DNA of 44,152 bases, from positions 42,501 through 86,652 of the forward strand of contig JAENWW010000006.1 of assembly GCA_016649875.1 (NCBI GenBank). The letters run 5' to 3'. The notes below the pieces were generated by a model. The model saw only the letters and a program-made list of their open reading frames with translations. It was not told the DNA's origin and searched no databases. This document shows positions 34,982-42,837 of the stretch, in pieces (the stretch's first letter is position 1; each line of letters begins with the position of its first letter). A program made the translations under genes and the position numbers. The DNA comes from Coriobacteriia bacterium (GTDB lineage: Bacteria; Actinomycetota; Coriobacteriia; WRKU01; JAENWW01).

Positions 34982-36460
34982 ATGATGGCTCATATAGTGA
35001 TTATCGGTGGCGGAGCGACGGGGCTCGGTGCCGCCTATTTGTTGAAACGTGCACAAAATGCAGGCGTCGATATGACATGGGATCTCTATGAGCGAGACAT
35101 GCGGCTCGGAGGAAAAGTCGCAGGTGAAATCGTAGCCGATCCGCAAACGGGTGAGCCGTACGTGGTAGACGGAGGGCCGGACTGTTTCACCGAGCGTAAG
35201 CCGGCGGTGCACCGTGTCGCGAAGTCGGCGGGAATCGCCGACCAAGAATTGGGCTGCAACAATGCGCGACGGGGAACGTATATTTGGCGAAAAGGCAAGA
35301 AATATCATCTACCTACCGGGTTTTCGATGTTCATCCCCACGCAGTTGGCTCCGCTGTTTGAAACCGAACTTTTGAGTGAAGAGGGAAAACGTGAAATGTT
35401 GCGCGATCTCGTGGAGCCGAAAAAGGAAGTTGCTCCCGGTGCATTCAACGATGAATCTCTCGAGAGTTTCATAACGCGACGTTTCGGTCGAGAAGTGCTC
35501 GACTATCTCGCTGAGCCGTTCATCGGCGGTGTTCATGCTTCCGCGCCCGAGACGATGTCACTTGCCGCATCTTTCCCCGGCTATTTGGATATGGAGCAAA
35601 AGTACGGCTCGGTTATCAAGGGTACTGTTTTGATGGCGGCAGCTCGAGAGCGCGCTGCATTAAAACGTGACGGTGCGACTAAGGGCCCCGCGCCGCTGTT
35701 CGCCACCTTCAAAGGCGGACTTCATCAGCTCACCGACACGATGGCCGACAGGGCCGGCCGAGAACATCTCCATACGAGTGCCGGCGTGCAGTCCCTTGAA
35801 AAAAATGGCGAGACCTATCGCATCACGCTCGAAACAGGAGAGTGCATTTCTGCGGATGCCGTGATAATCGCCACCGAAAGCTACGCCGGTGCGCAGCTGA
35901 TCGAACGAATATCTCCCGAAATGTCTCAGGCGTATCGGCAAATTCCCAATCTCACTTCATCCACCTGCTCATTCGGCTTTCGCGCCGAGGATGTCGATGT
36001 TCCGGATAAAGGGTTCGGGACGCTTGTGCCGGCCGTTGAGAACAGGGCGCTTCTCGCGGCGACGTGGTCGTCGAACAAATGGGAACATCGCGCGCCTGAA
36101 GGCAGAGTGCTTCTTCGGGGGTTTTGCGGAACGCCGCATAATCAAGAGCTCATGGAGAAAACCGATGAAGAACTCACGGAGATAATCCTTGCGGAATTGC
36201 GTGAAATCATGGATATCAAGCCGGGGGCGCAGCCACTGTTCTCTCGGTTTTACCGATGGCATTTGGGAATGTCGCAATATACCATGGGCCATCTCGGCCG
36301 TGTGGAGACAATCGAAGAAATCTGCGCTGCAACCTCAGGGCTTGCCGCGGCCGGGGGATGCTTTCGCGGAGTCGGTGTGCCCAACTGTATAGAGGGCGGA
36401 GAGCGCGCAGCTCTCAAGGTGCTCGGCGATTGCGGAATCGAGTACAGCGAAGAGCTTTAG
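34982..36460 (+). CDS. copro/protoporphyrinogen oxidase, HemY family, paralogue B
   Basis: The 492-residue protein is a second HemY-type FAD oxidase: IVIIGGGATGLGAAY at the start, VDGGPDCFTERKP (close to the canonical GPDSF-x-x-KP) and FRGVGVPNCIEGGERAA at the end. Together A and B share DCY/DCF, GVGVPNC and the same overall order, pointing to an old tandem duplication. B is nearer to the family consensus and is the better candidate for the housekeeping oxidase. Two ATGs (34982, 34985) are possible; AAAAGGGA precedes both. Its stop overlaps, by 4 bases in convergent orientation, the stop of the hydrogenase protease gene. Confidence 0.88.
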   Translation: MMAHIVIIGGGATGLGAAYLLKRAQNAGVDMTWDLYERDMRLGGKVAGEIVADPQTGEPYVVDGGPDCFTERKPAVHRVAKSAGIADQELGCNNARRGTYIWRKGKKYHLPTGFSMFIPTQLAPLFETELLSEEGKREMLRDLVEPKKEVAPGAFNDESLESFITRRFGREVLDYLAEPFIGGVHASAPETMSLAASFPGYLDMEQKYGSVIKGTVLMAAARERAALKRDGATKGPAPLFATFKGGLHQLTDTMADRAGREHLHTSAGVQSLEKNGETYRITLETGECISADAVIIATESYAGAQLIERISPEMSQAYRQIPNLTSSTCSFGFRAEDVDVPDKGFGTLVPAVENRALLAATWSSNKWEHRAPEGRVLLRGFCGTPHNQELMEKTDEELTEIILAELREIMDIKPGAQPLFSRFYRWHLGMSQYTMGHLGRVETIEEICAATSGLAAAGGCFRGVGVPNCIEGGERAALKVLGDCGIEYSEEL

Positions 36461-37065
36461 GCTTCGAGGTTTTCCTCGGGCATGGGCGCGAAATTTTCCC
36501 GTGCGTCGAGCAGGGCCGGGGCAAGATTCACGTCGGGCTTGGGGGTGGCTTCGATTCCGAGATGCGCCAATTGATCGAGCGCGGCGGCACAAGCGACGGG
36601 CACCGCCGCTTCGACGGCGGGGGATAGTTCCAAAACCCACTGAGTGATGTCTTGCACTTGCACACCGATGATGACTTTTGATTTCAGCTCGATATCCATC
36701 ATCGTAGCCGCCTTCAAAACATCCACCAAGCGCATGTCGTGAGCCGAATGCAGCACCTGGTTGGCGGCAAGCTCCTCAGGGGTGAACAATAAAACGGTTC
36801 CCGCCGGATGCCCGGTTTCTTGGGCGGCGTCAATCACAATCAGACGGTCGCACTCGCGAAGGCTGTCGAGTATCAGCAGTCCCATCGTACCGGCGTCCAT
36901 GAGTGTCACGTTGGCGGGAAAATCGAAATCGCGATCGAGTGCTTCGATGCAGCGGGGTCCGATTCCCTCATCGCCCATGATGGTATTCCCCGGTCCCATG
37001 ATGAGAATTCTATCGCCGGTGCCGTCGACTTTTTTGAGAAATTGTTCGGTGTGCTCATGCGTCAT
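36457..37065 (-). CDS. [NiFe]-hydrogenase maturation protease (HyaD/HycI family)
   Basis: The 202-residue protein has the family start ILIMGPGNTIMGDEGIGPR (20-38, with the nickel ligand candidate Glu33), TLMDAGTMGLLIL (Asp57) and LHSAHDMRLVDVL (His109). Such proteases clip the C-terminus of the hydrogenase large subunit after nickel insertion. No hydrogenase structural gene is in this window. The start codon overlaps the stop of the upstream radical SAM gene by one base (TAATG), so translation is coupled. The C-terminal ~40 residues (NLAPALLDARENFAPMPEENLEA) extend beyond the usual family length of about 160. Confidence 0.9.
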   Translation of the reverse strand: MTHEHTEQFLKKVDGTGDRILIMGPGNTIMGDEGIGPRCIEALDRDFDFPANVTLMDAGTMGLLILDSLRECDRLIVIDAAQETGHPAGTVLLFTPEELAANQVLHSAHDMRLVDVLKAATMMDIELKSKVIIGVQVQDITQWVLELSPAVEAAVPVACAAALDQLAHLGIEATPKPDVNLAPALLDARENFAPMPEENLEA

Positions 37066-38462
37066 TATTGATATTCCTTCATTAAGAGTGCTCTGAACTC
37101 GTCTACGGGGAGTTGTTCGCGCGCTTTATCCCGGTAGTCGTTGCTACCGGCGAGCGTTTCACGCATGAGCGCCACCATGAGATAACGCCCTTTTTCGGTC
37201 AAAGTCAGTTCTTCGCGGTTGTCGGTCGCAAAAGCGCCGACCATGCGCATAAACGACATTTCGGCGGGCAACCCGGTACTGACCGAGACGCCGTATTCTT
37301 TGTAAAAGGCCGACTTATCGAGTCTGAGACCGAAAAGTTGGCTGGCGAACGTGTAGCGCATGGAGGATATTTTCGACTGTCCGCCCTTACTCTTTTTGGT
37401 GATGCCCATCTTATCGTGGTCGAGGCGGTCGTAATACTCTCTCAGGCTGAAAGTGTTGGTGTAATTGCATCCTTTAAGGTACGACATCGCTCCCGAGCCG
37501 ATGCCGACGTATTCGGGATAATCGACGATATATTCGTCGATTATCATATTTTTGTCGGCACTGAACGTCCACGCCGAGGAGGGGTTGAATGTATCCGCAA
37601 GCCCGTTGCAGACCATCTTGTACATCTCATATTCGCGGCCGTAATCGATTTCACCGATGGTCGATTTAAGCTGTGAACGGAGCAAGGGCGAAGCCATGAG
37701 GGGATAAAATGTCGTTTGGTTACACCCGGTTTGTTTGACGAGTTCGATGTCACGCTGCAGGGTTTCGAAGGTTTGACTGGGAAAATTGAATATCATATCG
37801 ACATTAAAGGAATCGAACTTTCCTTGCATCGACTGAACGGCGGCCAATGTCTCCTCGGCCGATCCGGTCGTATCATAGCGACCCATCTGATGGAGGAGGT
37901 CATCATCAAAGCTCTGCACGCCGACTGAAAGACGGTCGACCCTGCCGCTGAGCGCTTCGTAGAGCTCGGTTCCCAGATCGGTCGGATTCGTCTCCGAGGA
38001 GACGTCTTTGATGTCGGGGAAGAGGCTTTTCGCAAGATCGATGGTATCGGCGAGTTCATCGAGCAAAACGGTAGGTGTTCCTCCGCCTATGTACGTTGCC
38101 TCGAAACGAAATCCCATGTCTGCAACCAGTCGCATCTCGCGACGCAGATACGTGAAGTATTCGCGTGCGCGTTCCTCTTTGAAGTAGAAGCGATTGAACG
38201 AACAGTATGTGCAGAGTTGTTTGCAAAACGGAACATGCACGTAGAGCATATAGTGTTTATCGGGGTCCGGTTTCGGGATGCGTGCCATATCGGTTGCAAC
38301 GGTACCGTTGAGATAATCCTTGTTGAATATTCGTGTCACGTTGGTCAAAATGCGTTCTGAGAGCACGTGGTTTCCAATCTCATCAATTTCGGACAGATTC
38401 AATTCTACCGTTTCGTGCTCGTAATAATAAAGAATGTTTATTCTAATGTGGTACAATCTCAT
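37065..38462 (-). CDS. radical SAM protein of the HemN/HemW superfamily
   Basis: The 465-residue open frame carries the cluster motif HVPFCKQLCTYCSFN (Cys80, Cys84, Cys87 counted from the first ATG), followed by ATYIGGGTPTVL and ETNPTDLGTELYEALSGRVDRLSVGVQSFDDDLLHQMGR, typical of oxygen-independent coproporphyrinogen oxidases and HemW haem chaperones. It has CSFN where HemN has CGCN, so it is probably not a true HemN. The start is unsure: ATG 38462 would overlap the promoter of the opposite aromatic operon, and Met59 (MARIPKPDPDKHYMLYVHVPFC) would give a HemW-like short N-terminus, but neither has a clear ribosome site. It is coupled to the hydrogenase protease gene. Confidence 0.87.
   Translation of the reverse strand: MRLYHIRINILYYYEHETVELNLSEIDEIGNHVLSERILTNVTRIFNKDYLNGTVATDMARIPKPDPDKHYMLYVHVPFCKQLCTYCSFNRFYFKEERAREYFTYLRREMRLVADMGFRFEATYIGGGTPTVLLDELADTIDLAKSLFPDIKDVSSETNPTDLGTELYEALSGRVDRLSVGVQSFDDDLLHQMGRYDTTGSAEETLAAVQSMQGKFDSFNVDMIFNFPSQTFETLQRDIELVKQTGCNQTTFYPLMASPLLRSQLKSTIGEIDYGREYEMYKMVCNGLADTFNPSSAWTFSADKNMIIDEYIVDYPEYVGIGSGAMSYLKGCNYTNTFSLREYYDRLDHDKMGITKKSKGGQSKISSMRYTFASQLFGLRLDKSAFYKEYGVSVSTGLPAEMSFMRMVGAFATDNREELTLTEKGRYLMVALMRETLAGSNDYRDKAREQLPVDEFRALLMKEYQ
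38450..38458 (+). promoter_or_regulatory. extended -10 promoter for the aromatic operon leader
   Basis: TGG followed by TACAAT (38453-38458) makes an extended -10 element. The transcript would begin near 38465, some 25 bases before the leader peptide start. No good -35 is seen. Confidence 0.5.
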
Positions 38463-38489
38463 CTAACCTATTTTTGGAGTGTACATTCC

Positions 38490-38579
38490 ATGCACAATGC
38501 GTTCGCAGCAAAGTTTTACTTTTTCGGCTTCTGGTATTACGAGAAGTCTGAATCAGGTTTTGCTGCGGCAAGGGTATAA
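38490..38579 (+). CDS. aromatic leader peptide of the attenuator
   Basis: A 29-codon frame, ATG 38490 to TAA 38577, with GGAG 10 bases upstream. Ten of 29 residues are aromatic (six Phe, three Tyr, one Trp), and eight of them lie in the stretch FAAKFYFFGFWYY (residues 5-17) apart from the first and last. The known counterpart is the pheA or trp leader peptide of enteric bacteria, whose translation measures charged tRNA. Here the mix suggests a response to all three aromatic amino acids. The peptide itself probably has no function. Confidence 0.87.
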   Translation: MHNAFAAKFYFFGFWYYEKSESGFAAARV

Positions 38580-38649
38580 TTTTCGAATACGAAAAGAACT
38601 GAAAAAACCTTGAAGACTTCGTAGCAAAACGCTGACGGAGTCTTTTTTT
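38504..38649 (+). promoter_or_regulatory. transcription attenuator controlling the aromatic operon
   Basis: Segment 1 (38504-38512, CGCAGCAAA), inside codons 5-8, pairs perfectly with TTTGCTGCG (38559-38567). Segment 2 (38557-38567, GTTTTGCTGCG) pairs over 11 bp, one G-U, with segment 3 (38620-38630, CGTAGCAAAAC). Segment 3 is also in the 5' arm of the terminator. A ribosome stalled on the aromatic codons (38514-38540) masks segment 1 and lets 2:3 form, so transcription goes on. A ribosome that reaches the stop codon masks segment 2 and the terminator forms. With no translation 1:2 forms and the terminator follows. All pairings are read directly; the mechanism is inferred from known attenuators. 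Confidence 0.83.
38613..38649 (+). terminator. attenuator terminator (segments 3:4)
   Basis: AAGACTTCGTAGC (38613-38625) pairs with GCTGACGGAGTCTT (38631-38644) with one bulged G and one G-U, the loop being AAAAC, followed by T to 38649 (seven T from 38643). It lies 63 bases before the first gene of the operon. Confidence 0.93.
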
Positions 38650-38711
38650 ATAGGTCGGGTGTTGTGAGAGTAAAACGTCGATAATGGTTTAAGGACAAAG
38701 GAGCGAGAAAA

Positions 38712-39710
38712 ATGATTGTAATCCTGAAAGAGAATTCCGATCAACAGCAATTGGATAACCTCAAGAACTGGTTGACCAATCAGGGGTTGCAGATTCACGA
38801 GTCGCATGGTGCCTCTTCGACCATTCTCGGTCTCGTCGGAGATACGTTGCGCATCGATATGAATCTCATTCTTGCGCTCGACATCGTCGAGGATGTCAAA
38901 CGCATCCAAGAGCCCTACAAAAAAGCCAATCGCAAGTTTCACCCCGAAGACACCGTCGTAGATGTCGGCGGCGTGAAAATCGGCGGAGGAAATTTTCAGA
39001 TCATCGCCGGTCCGTGTTCGGTGGAGACTCCCGAACAAATAAGCGCCGTGGCACAAGCGGTCAAGGCATCGGGCGCGAAACTTTTGCGCGGTGGAGCCTT
39101 CAAGCCGCGAACGTCGCCTTATGCATTCCAAGGCCTTCGAGGCGAAGGTCTCGAGCTCATGAAGAAGGCGAAAGAGGAGACGGGATTGCCGATCGTCAGT
39201 GAGATCATGGATATTTCCCAACTCGAACTCTTCGATGATGTCGACCTCATTCAGGTCGGCGCTCGCAATATGCAAAATTTCGAAATGCTCAAGGTGCTCG
39301 GTCACGTGCATAAGCCTATTTTGCTCAAACGAGGAATGGCGAACACCCTCCAGGAGTTGCTGATGAGCGCCGAGTACATCATGGCCGGCGGCAATACCGA
39401 CGTTATTTTATGTGAGCGTGGCATACGAACCTTTGAAACCGCCACGCGAAATACGCTCGATATCAGTGCCGTTCCGGTTTTGAAAAAACTGTCGCACCTC
39501 CCCGTCATCGTCGACCCGAGCCATGCGGCCGGAATTGCGGCGCTGGTGAGACCTCTGAGCTTGGCCGCCGCGGCGGCGGGCGCCGACGGACTGATGATTG
39601 AAGTGCACAACGACCCCTCGCATGCGCTTTGTGACGGTCCGCAGTCGTTGACGCCCGAAGCTTTCGATGAAGTCGCTTCATCGGTCTTTGCCCTCCGAGC
39701 CGTTCTCTAG
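38712..39710 (+). CDS. aroF: 3-deoxy-7-phosphoheptulonate (DAHP) synthase, type I beta
   Basis: The 332-residue protein has an N-terminal ferredoxin-like regulatory domain (about 1-65, MIVILKENSDQQQLDN...) as in the Thermotoga enzyme, which lets Tyr or Phe inhibit it. The catalytic barrel follows: IIAGPCSVETPEQI (near 98-111), LLRGGAFKPRTSPYAFQG (near 127-144), KPILLKRGMA and VIVDPSHAAG. It joins phosphoenolpyruvate and erythrose 4-phosphate, the entry step of the shikimate pathway. It is the first gene after the attenuator, so the committed step is controlled at transcription and, probably, by feedback. GGAG lies 7-11 bases before ATG 38712. Confidence 0.97.
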   Translation: MIVILKENSDQQQLDNLKNWLTNQGLQIHESHGASSTILGLVGDTLRIDMNLILALDIVEDVKRIQEPYKKANRKFHPEDTVVDVGGVKIGGGNFQIIAGPCSVETPEQISAVAQAVKASGAKLLRGGAFKPRTSPYAFQGLRGEGLELMKKAKEETGLPIVSEIMDISQLELFDDVDLIQVGARNMQNFEMLKVLGHVHKPILLKRGMANTLQELLMSAEYIMAGGNTDVILCERGIRTFETATRNTLDISAVPVLKKLSHLPVIVDPSHAAGIAALVRPLSLAAAAAGADGLMIEVHNDPSHALCDGPQSLTPEAFDEVASSVFALRAVL

Positions 39711-39723
39711 AGAAGGAATGATC

Positions 39724-40578
39724 ATGGTAATCGGCGTAGTTGGAATGGGGCTCATCGGCGGATCGTTTGCAAAGGCTGCCCACAACCTCGGAAACGATAC
39801 GATTTTGGGATTCGATATCGACGAGAGTGTCGTCTATAAGGCTATCCTCGTTGAAGCGATCGATGCGAAACTGAACGAGGACCGCATTAAAGAGTGCGAC
39901 ATGATTTTATTGGCACTTTATCCGAAAGCGGCCGTCGAGTGGACTCGTCGAAATGCCGACCGGATTAAGAAGAATGCCATACTCGCCGACCTTTGCGGAA
40001 TCAAGGCTGCAATTTTCGACGATTTATCGAGTATTGCCGGTGAGCATTGGTTTACCTACATCGGCGCCCATCCGATGGCCGGGCTTGAGACTTCCGGCTT
40101 CAATTCAGCCTCCGAAACGCTTTTTAAAGAGGCCTCTCTCGTTCTGACTCCTATGAAAAGCGCTCGCATAGAGGAGATAGAAGTCTTCAAAAAATTCTGC
40201 GAACGCATCGGTTTTACGAATTTCGAGATCGCCTCCGCCGATTATCACGATGAAATGATAGCTTTCACTTCTCAGTTGGCCCATGTGATCTCAAGTGCCT
40301 ACATTAAAAGTCCGACTGCTCGCAAGCATGCCGGTTTTTCCGCGGGGAGTTACCTGGACATGACGCGCGTCGCAAAACTCAACGAGGTCATGTGGACGGA
40401 GTTGTTCCTGGAAAACAGTACGAATCTCGTTACGGAACTCGAAGGAATCACGTTGCGTCTTGAAGAGTATACGACCGCCATTAAGATCGGCGACGCGACG
40501 CGTCTCGAAGAACTGTTGCGCGCTGGGCGAGAGCAAAAAGAGGAAATCGACAATCGAATCGTTTCAAAGGAAAAGTAA
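39724..40578 (+). CDS. tyrA: prephenate dehydrogenase
   Basis: The 284-residue protein has the NAD loop GVVGMGLIGGSFAKAA (4-19), GAHPMAGLETSGFNSA (about 119-134) with the conserved HPM/HPMxG, and the helical dimer domain with YHDEMIAFTSQLAHVISSAY. It oxidises prephenate to 4-hydroxyphenylpyruvate for tyrosine. There is no C-terminal ACT domain, so feedback must come from elsewhere. ATG 39724 is chosen: GAAGGA is 6 bases upstream, whereas ATG 39718 is too close to it. The last base of its TAA is the first base of aroA, an indication of translational coupling. Confidence 0.94.
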   Translation: MVIGVVGMGLIGGSFAKAAHNLGNDTILGFDIDESVVYKAILVEAIDAKLNEDRIKECDMILLALYPKAAVEWTRRNADRIKKNAILADLCGIKAAIFDDLSSIAGEHWFTYIGAHPMAGLETSGFNSASETLFKEASLVLTPMKSARIEEIEVFKKFCERIGFTNFEIASADYHDEMIAFTSQLAHVISSAYIKSPTARKHAGFSAGSYLDMTRVAKLNEVMWTELFLENSTNLVTELEGITLRLEEYTTAIKIGDATRLEELLRAGREQKEEIDNRIVSKEK

Positions 40579-41840
40579 TGGATATCGAAGTACAACCGAT
40601 AGAGGAACTTTCAGGGACCATACGCGTGCCCGCATCGAAATCCGAAGCGCATCGGGCATTGATATGCGCCGCCCTTTGTTCGGGAACGACGATGATGACC
40701 ATCGATCAGCTCTCGGCCGATATCGAGGCCACCATCGGCTGTCTCGAAGCTCTCGGCGCCAAAATCGACCGCAAGGGTGAAAATGTGTCGGTTACAGGCA
40801 TTGTCAGCGTTCCTGAGGCGCCTTTGTTGAATTGTCGGGAAAGTGGTACCACTTTGCGTTTGCTCCTGCCGGTGGCTGCGGCAATCGCCCACAATGCCAC
40901 GTTCGTCGGAGAGGGAAGACTCCCGAAGCGTCCGATTGCCGAGATTTTGGACGAATTGAGTAAAAACGGCTGCAAGGCGAGCGCATCTTCGTTGCCGGTG
41001 GCACTCTCCGGTGGTTTGAAAGCGGGGAAGTTTTCGTTGCCGGGGAATATAACATCGCAATTCGTCTCAGGTCTTTTGATTGCACTGCCGAAGTTGAAAG
41101 GTGAGAGTGTCATTGAAATAACCACTCCTCTCGAATCCCAAGGATATGTTCATATGACGCTGGACATCCTTGAGAGATTCGGCGTTTGGATGGAGGATGA
41201 TGCGGACCGCATGTTCACAATTCCGGGGAGTCAGGCGTACGTACCTTTTGTCGGTGACTTGGTCTACGGTGACTGGTCGAGTGCGGCATTCTGGCTGGTC
41301 GCCGATGCGTTGGGAGCCGATATCAAGCTTTCGGGTCTGGATCCGCTCACGTATCAACCGGACAGCGCCATTCGCTTTATTTTCGACCGATTCGGCACAC
41401 GCGTCGTCGAAGGCGATACGATTTTTAGTACGCATGAAAAGCTCTACGAGGCAGTCATCGATCTTTCTCAGACGCCCGACTTGGCACCGGCTTTGGCGGT
41501 TCTCGCTTGCGCAGCGCACGGTCAAACGAGTTTTATCGGAGCAGGGCGTCTGCGCATCAAAGAAAGCGATCGCATCTCCGCTATAGTTGGAATGCTCGGT
41601 GCGCTCGGTGGGAACATACAAGAATTCGACGATGCGTTCGTCATAAACGGGCCCGTTCGCCTAAGCGGAGGCGTCGTGGACGGGAAGGGCGATCACCGGA
41701 TCGTCATGGCGGCGGCCATCGCCGCGCTGTTTGCGATAGGACCGGTCGTGATAAAAGGTGCCGATGCAGTCGAGAAGTCGTATCCGCGGTTTTTCGAAGA
41801 CCTGAAGAGTGTGGGAGGTGTGTATCGTGAAATCTCTTAA
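40578..41840 (+). CDS. aroA: 3-phosphoshikimate 1-carboxyvinyltransferase (EPSP synthase)
   Basis: The 420-residue protein shows IRVPASKSEAHRALICAAL (13-31, Lys/Ser/Arg binding shikimate 3-phosphate), NCRESGTTLRLLLPVAA (85-101, family N-x-GT-x-x-R-x-L) and GAGRLRIKESDRISAIVGMLGALGG (about 316-340, with KESDR). It transfers enolpyruvate from PEP to shikimate 3-phosphate. The usual AGNSGT appears as CRESGT, a form known in some bacterial groups. It overlaps tyrA by one base and aroC by 14 bases. Confidence 0.97.
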   Translation: MDIEVQPIEELSGTIRVPASKSEAHRALICAALCSGTTMMTIDQLSADIEATIGCLEALGAKIDRKGENVSVTGIVSVPEAPLLNCRESGTTLRLLLPVAAAIAHNATFVGEGRLPKRPIAEILDELSKNGCKASASSLPVALSGGLKAGKFSLPGNITSQFVSGLLIALPKLKGESVIEITTPLESQGYVHMTLDILERFGVWMEDDADRMFTIPGSQAYVPFVGDLVYGDWSSAAFWLVADALGADIKLSGLDPLTYQPDSAIRFIFDRFGTRVVEGDTIFSTHEKLYEAVIDLSQTPDLAPALAVLACAAHGQTSFIGAGRLRIKESDRISAIVGMLGALGGNIQEFDDAFVINGPVRLSGGVVDGKGDHRIVMAAAIAALFAIGPVVIKGADAVEKSYPRFFEDLKSVGGVYREIS

Positions 41841-42837
41841 GGGCGACAAGATCGAACTCGAACTTTACGGTGAGTCGCATTCGCCTTCCATCGGAGCTAA
41901 GCTTTCCGGAATACCGGCCGGTGAACGCGTCGATGCGGTCCTGCTTGAAAGATTCATGGAGCGGCGTGCACCGGGTCGCTCCTCGTTGAGCACCTCGCGC
42001 AAAGAAGCCGATGTCGTGCGATTCCTCTCCGGGCTGCATGACGGGGTCACCGACGGGGAGCAGATCCATATGGAAATTTTGAACGGCAATACCCGTTCAA
42101 GCGATTACGATTCCATCAAAGATACGCCGCGTCCGGGGCATGCCGACTTTCCGTTTTATGCGAAGACGGGCAAACGCATTCCTGCCGGCGGCGGTTATTT
42201 CTCGGGTCGTCTGACCGCTCCGCTCTGCGCTGCGGGAAGCATCGCTTTGCAGATACTCGAGCGTCGCGGTATATCCATTTCGGCTCGGATCATACGTATC
42301 GGTGAGGTTGAGCAAGAGGCGAGCGAGCCGACTGCTGAGATGATTGAAGCCATCGAACAGGCAAGAGTGGCAAACGACTCGATCGGAGGGGCGATCACCG
42401 TCACCGCATCCGGAGTGCCCGCCGGTCTGGGCGATGCATACTTCGGCGGCCTCGAGTCGGCGCTTTCTTTTGCCGCCTTCGGCATTCCCGCCGTAAAAGC
42501 CGTCGAGTTCGGCGCCGGAACCAAAGTCGCCACAATGTTCGGCTCGCAGAACAACGACGAGTTTTTCTATGACGGCGATATGGTCAGAACTCGTACGAAC
42601 AACCACGGAGGAATACTTGGCGGAATCAGCACCGGTATGCCCGTCACCATGACACTGAGCTTTAAGCCGACCCCCTCGATAGCACGCGAGCAACAAACCG
42701 TCAATTTGGAAACGGGCAAGGACGCGGTCATTCGGGTGCTCGGCCGCCACGACCCTTGTGTCGTGGTGAGGGCGCTTCCGGTCGCCGAAGCGATAACGGC
42801 TCTGGTCATTTTGGACTTTTTGTTAGGAGAAAACTGA
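41827..42837 (+). CDS. aroC: chorismate synthase
   Basis: The 336-residue protein has the active His in LYGESHSPSIGAKLSGIPAG (near 13-32), PRPGHADFPFYAK (with the second catalytic His near 107), the FMN-binding NNHGGILGGISTGMP (near 258-272) and GRHDPCVVVRALPVAEA (near 306-322). It forms chorismate using reduced FMN. It lacks the usual Gly after GESH (Ser instead), a variation I have seen described for anaerobe enzymes, and is a little short for the family. The start is GTG 41827, with GGGAGGTG 6 bases upstream; it overlaps the end of aroA by 14 bases. Confidence 0.94.
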   Translation: MKSLKGDKIELELYGESHSPSIGAKLSGIPAGERVDAVLLERFMERRAPGRSSLSTSRKEADVVRFLSGLHDGVTDGEQIHMEILNGNTRSSDYDSIKDTPRPGHADFPFYAKTGKRIPAGGGYFSGRLTAPLCAAGSIALQILERRGISISARIIRIGEVEQEASEPTAEMIEAIEQARVANDSIGGAITVTASGVPAGLGDAYFGGLESALSFAAFGIPAVKAVEFGAGTKVATMFGSQNNDEFFYDGDMVRTRTNNHGGILGGISTGMPVTMTLSFKPTPSIAREQQTVNLETGKDAVIRVLGRHDPCVVVRALPVAEAITALVILDFLLGEN

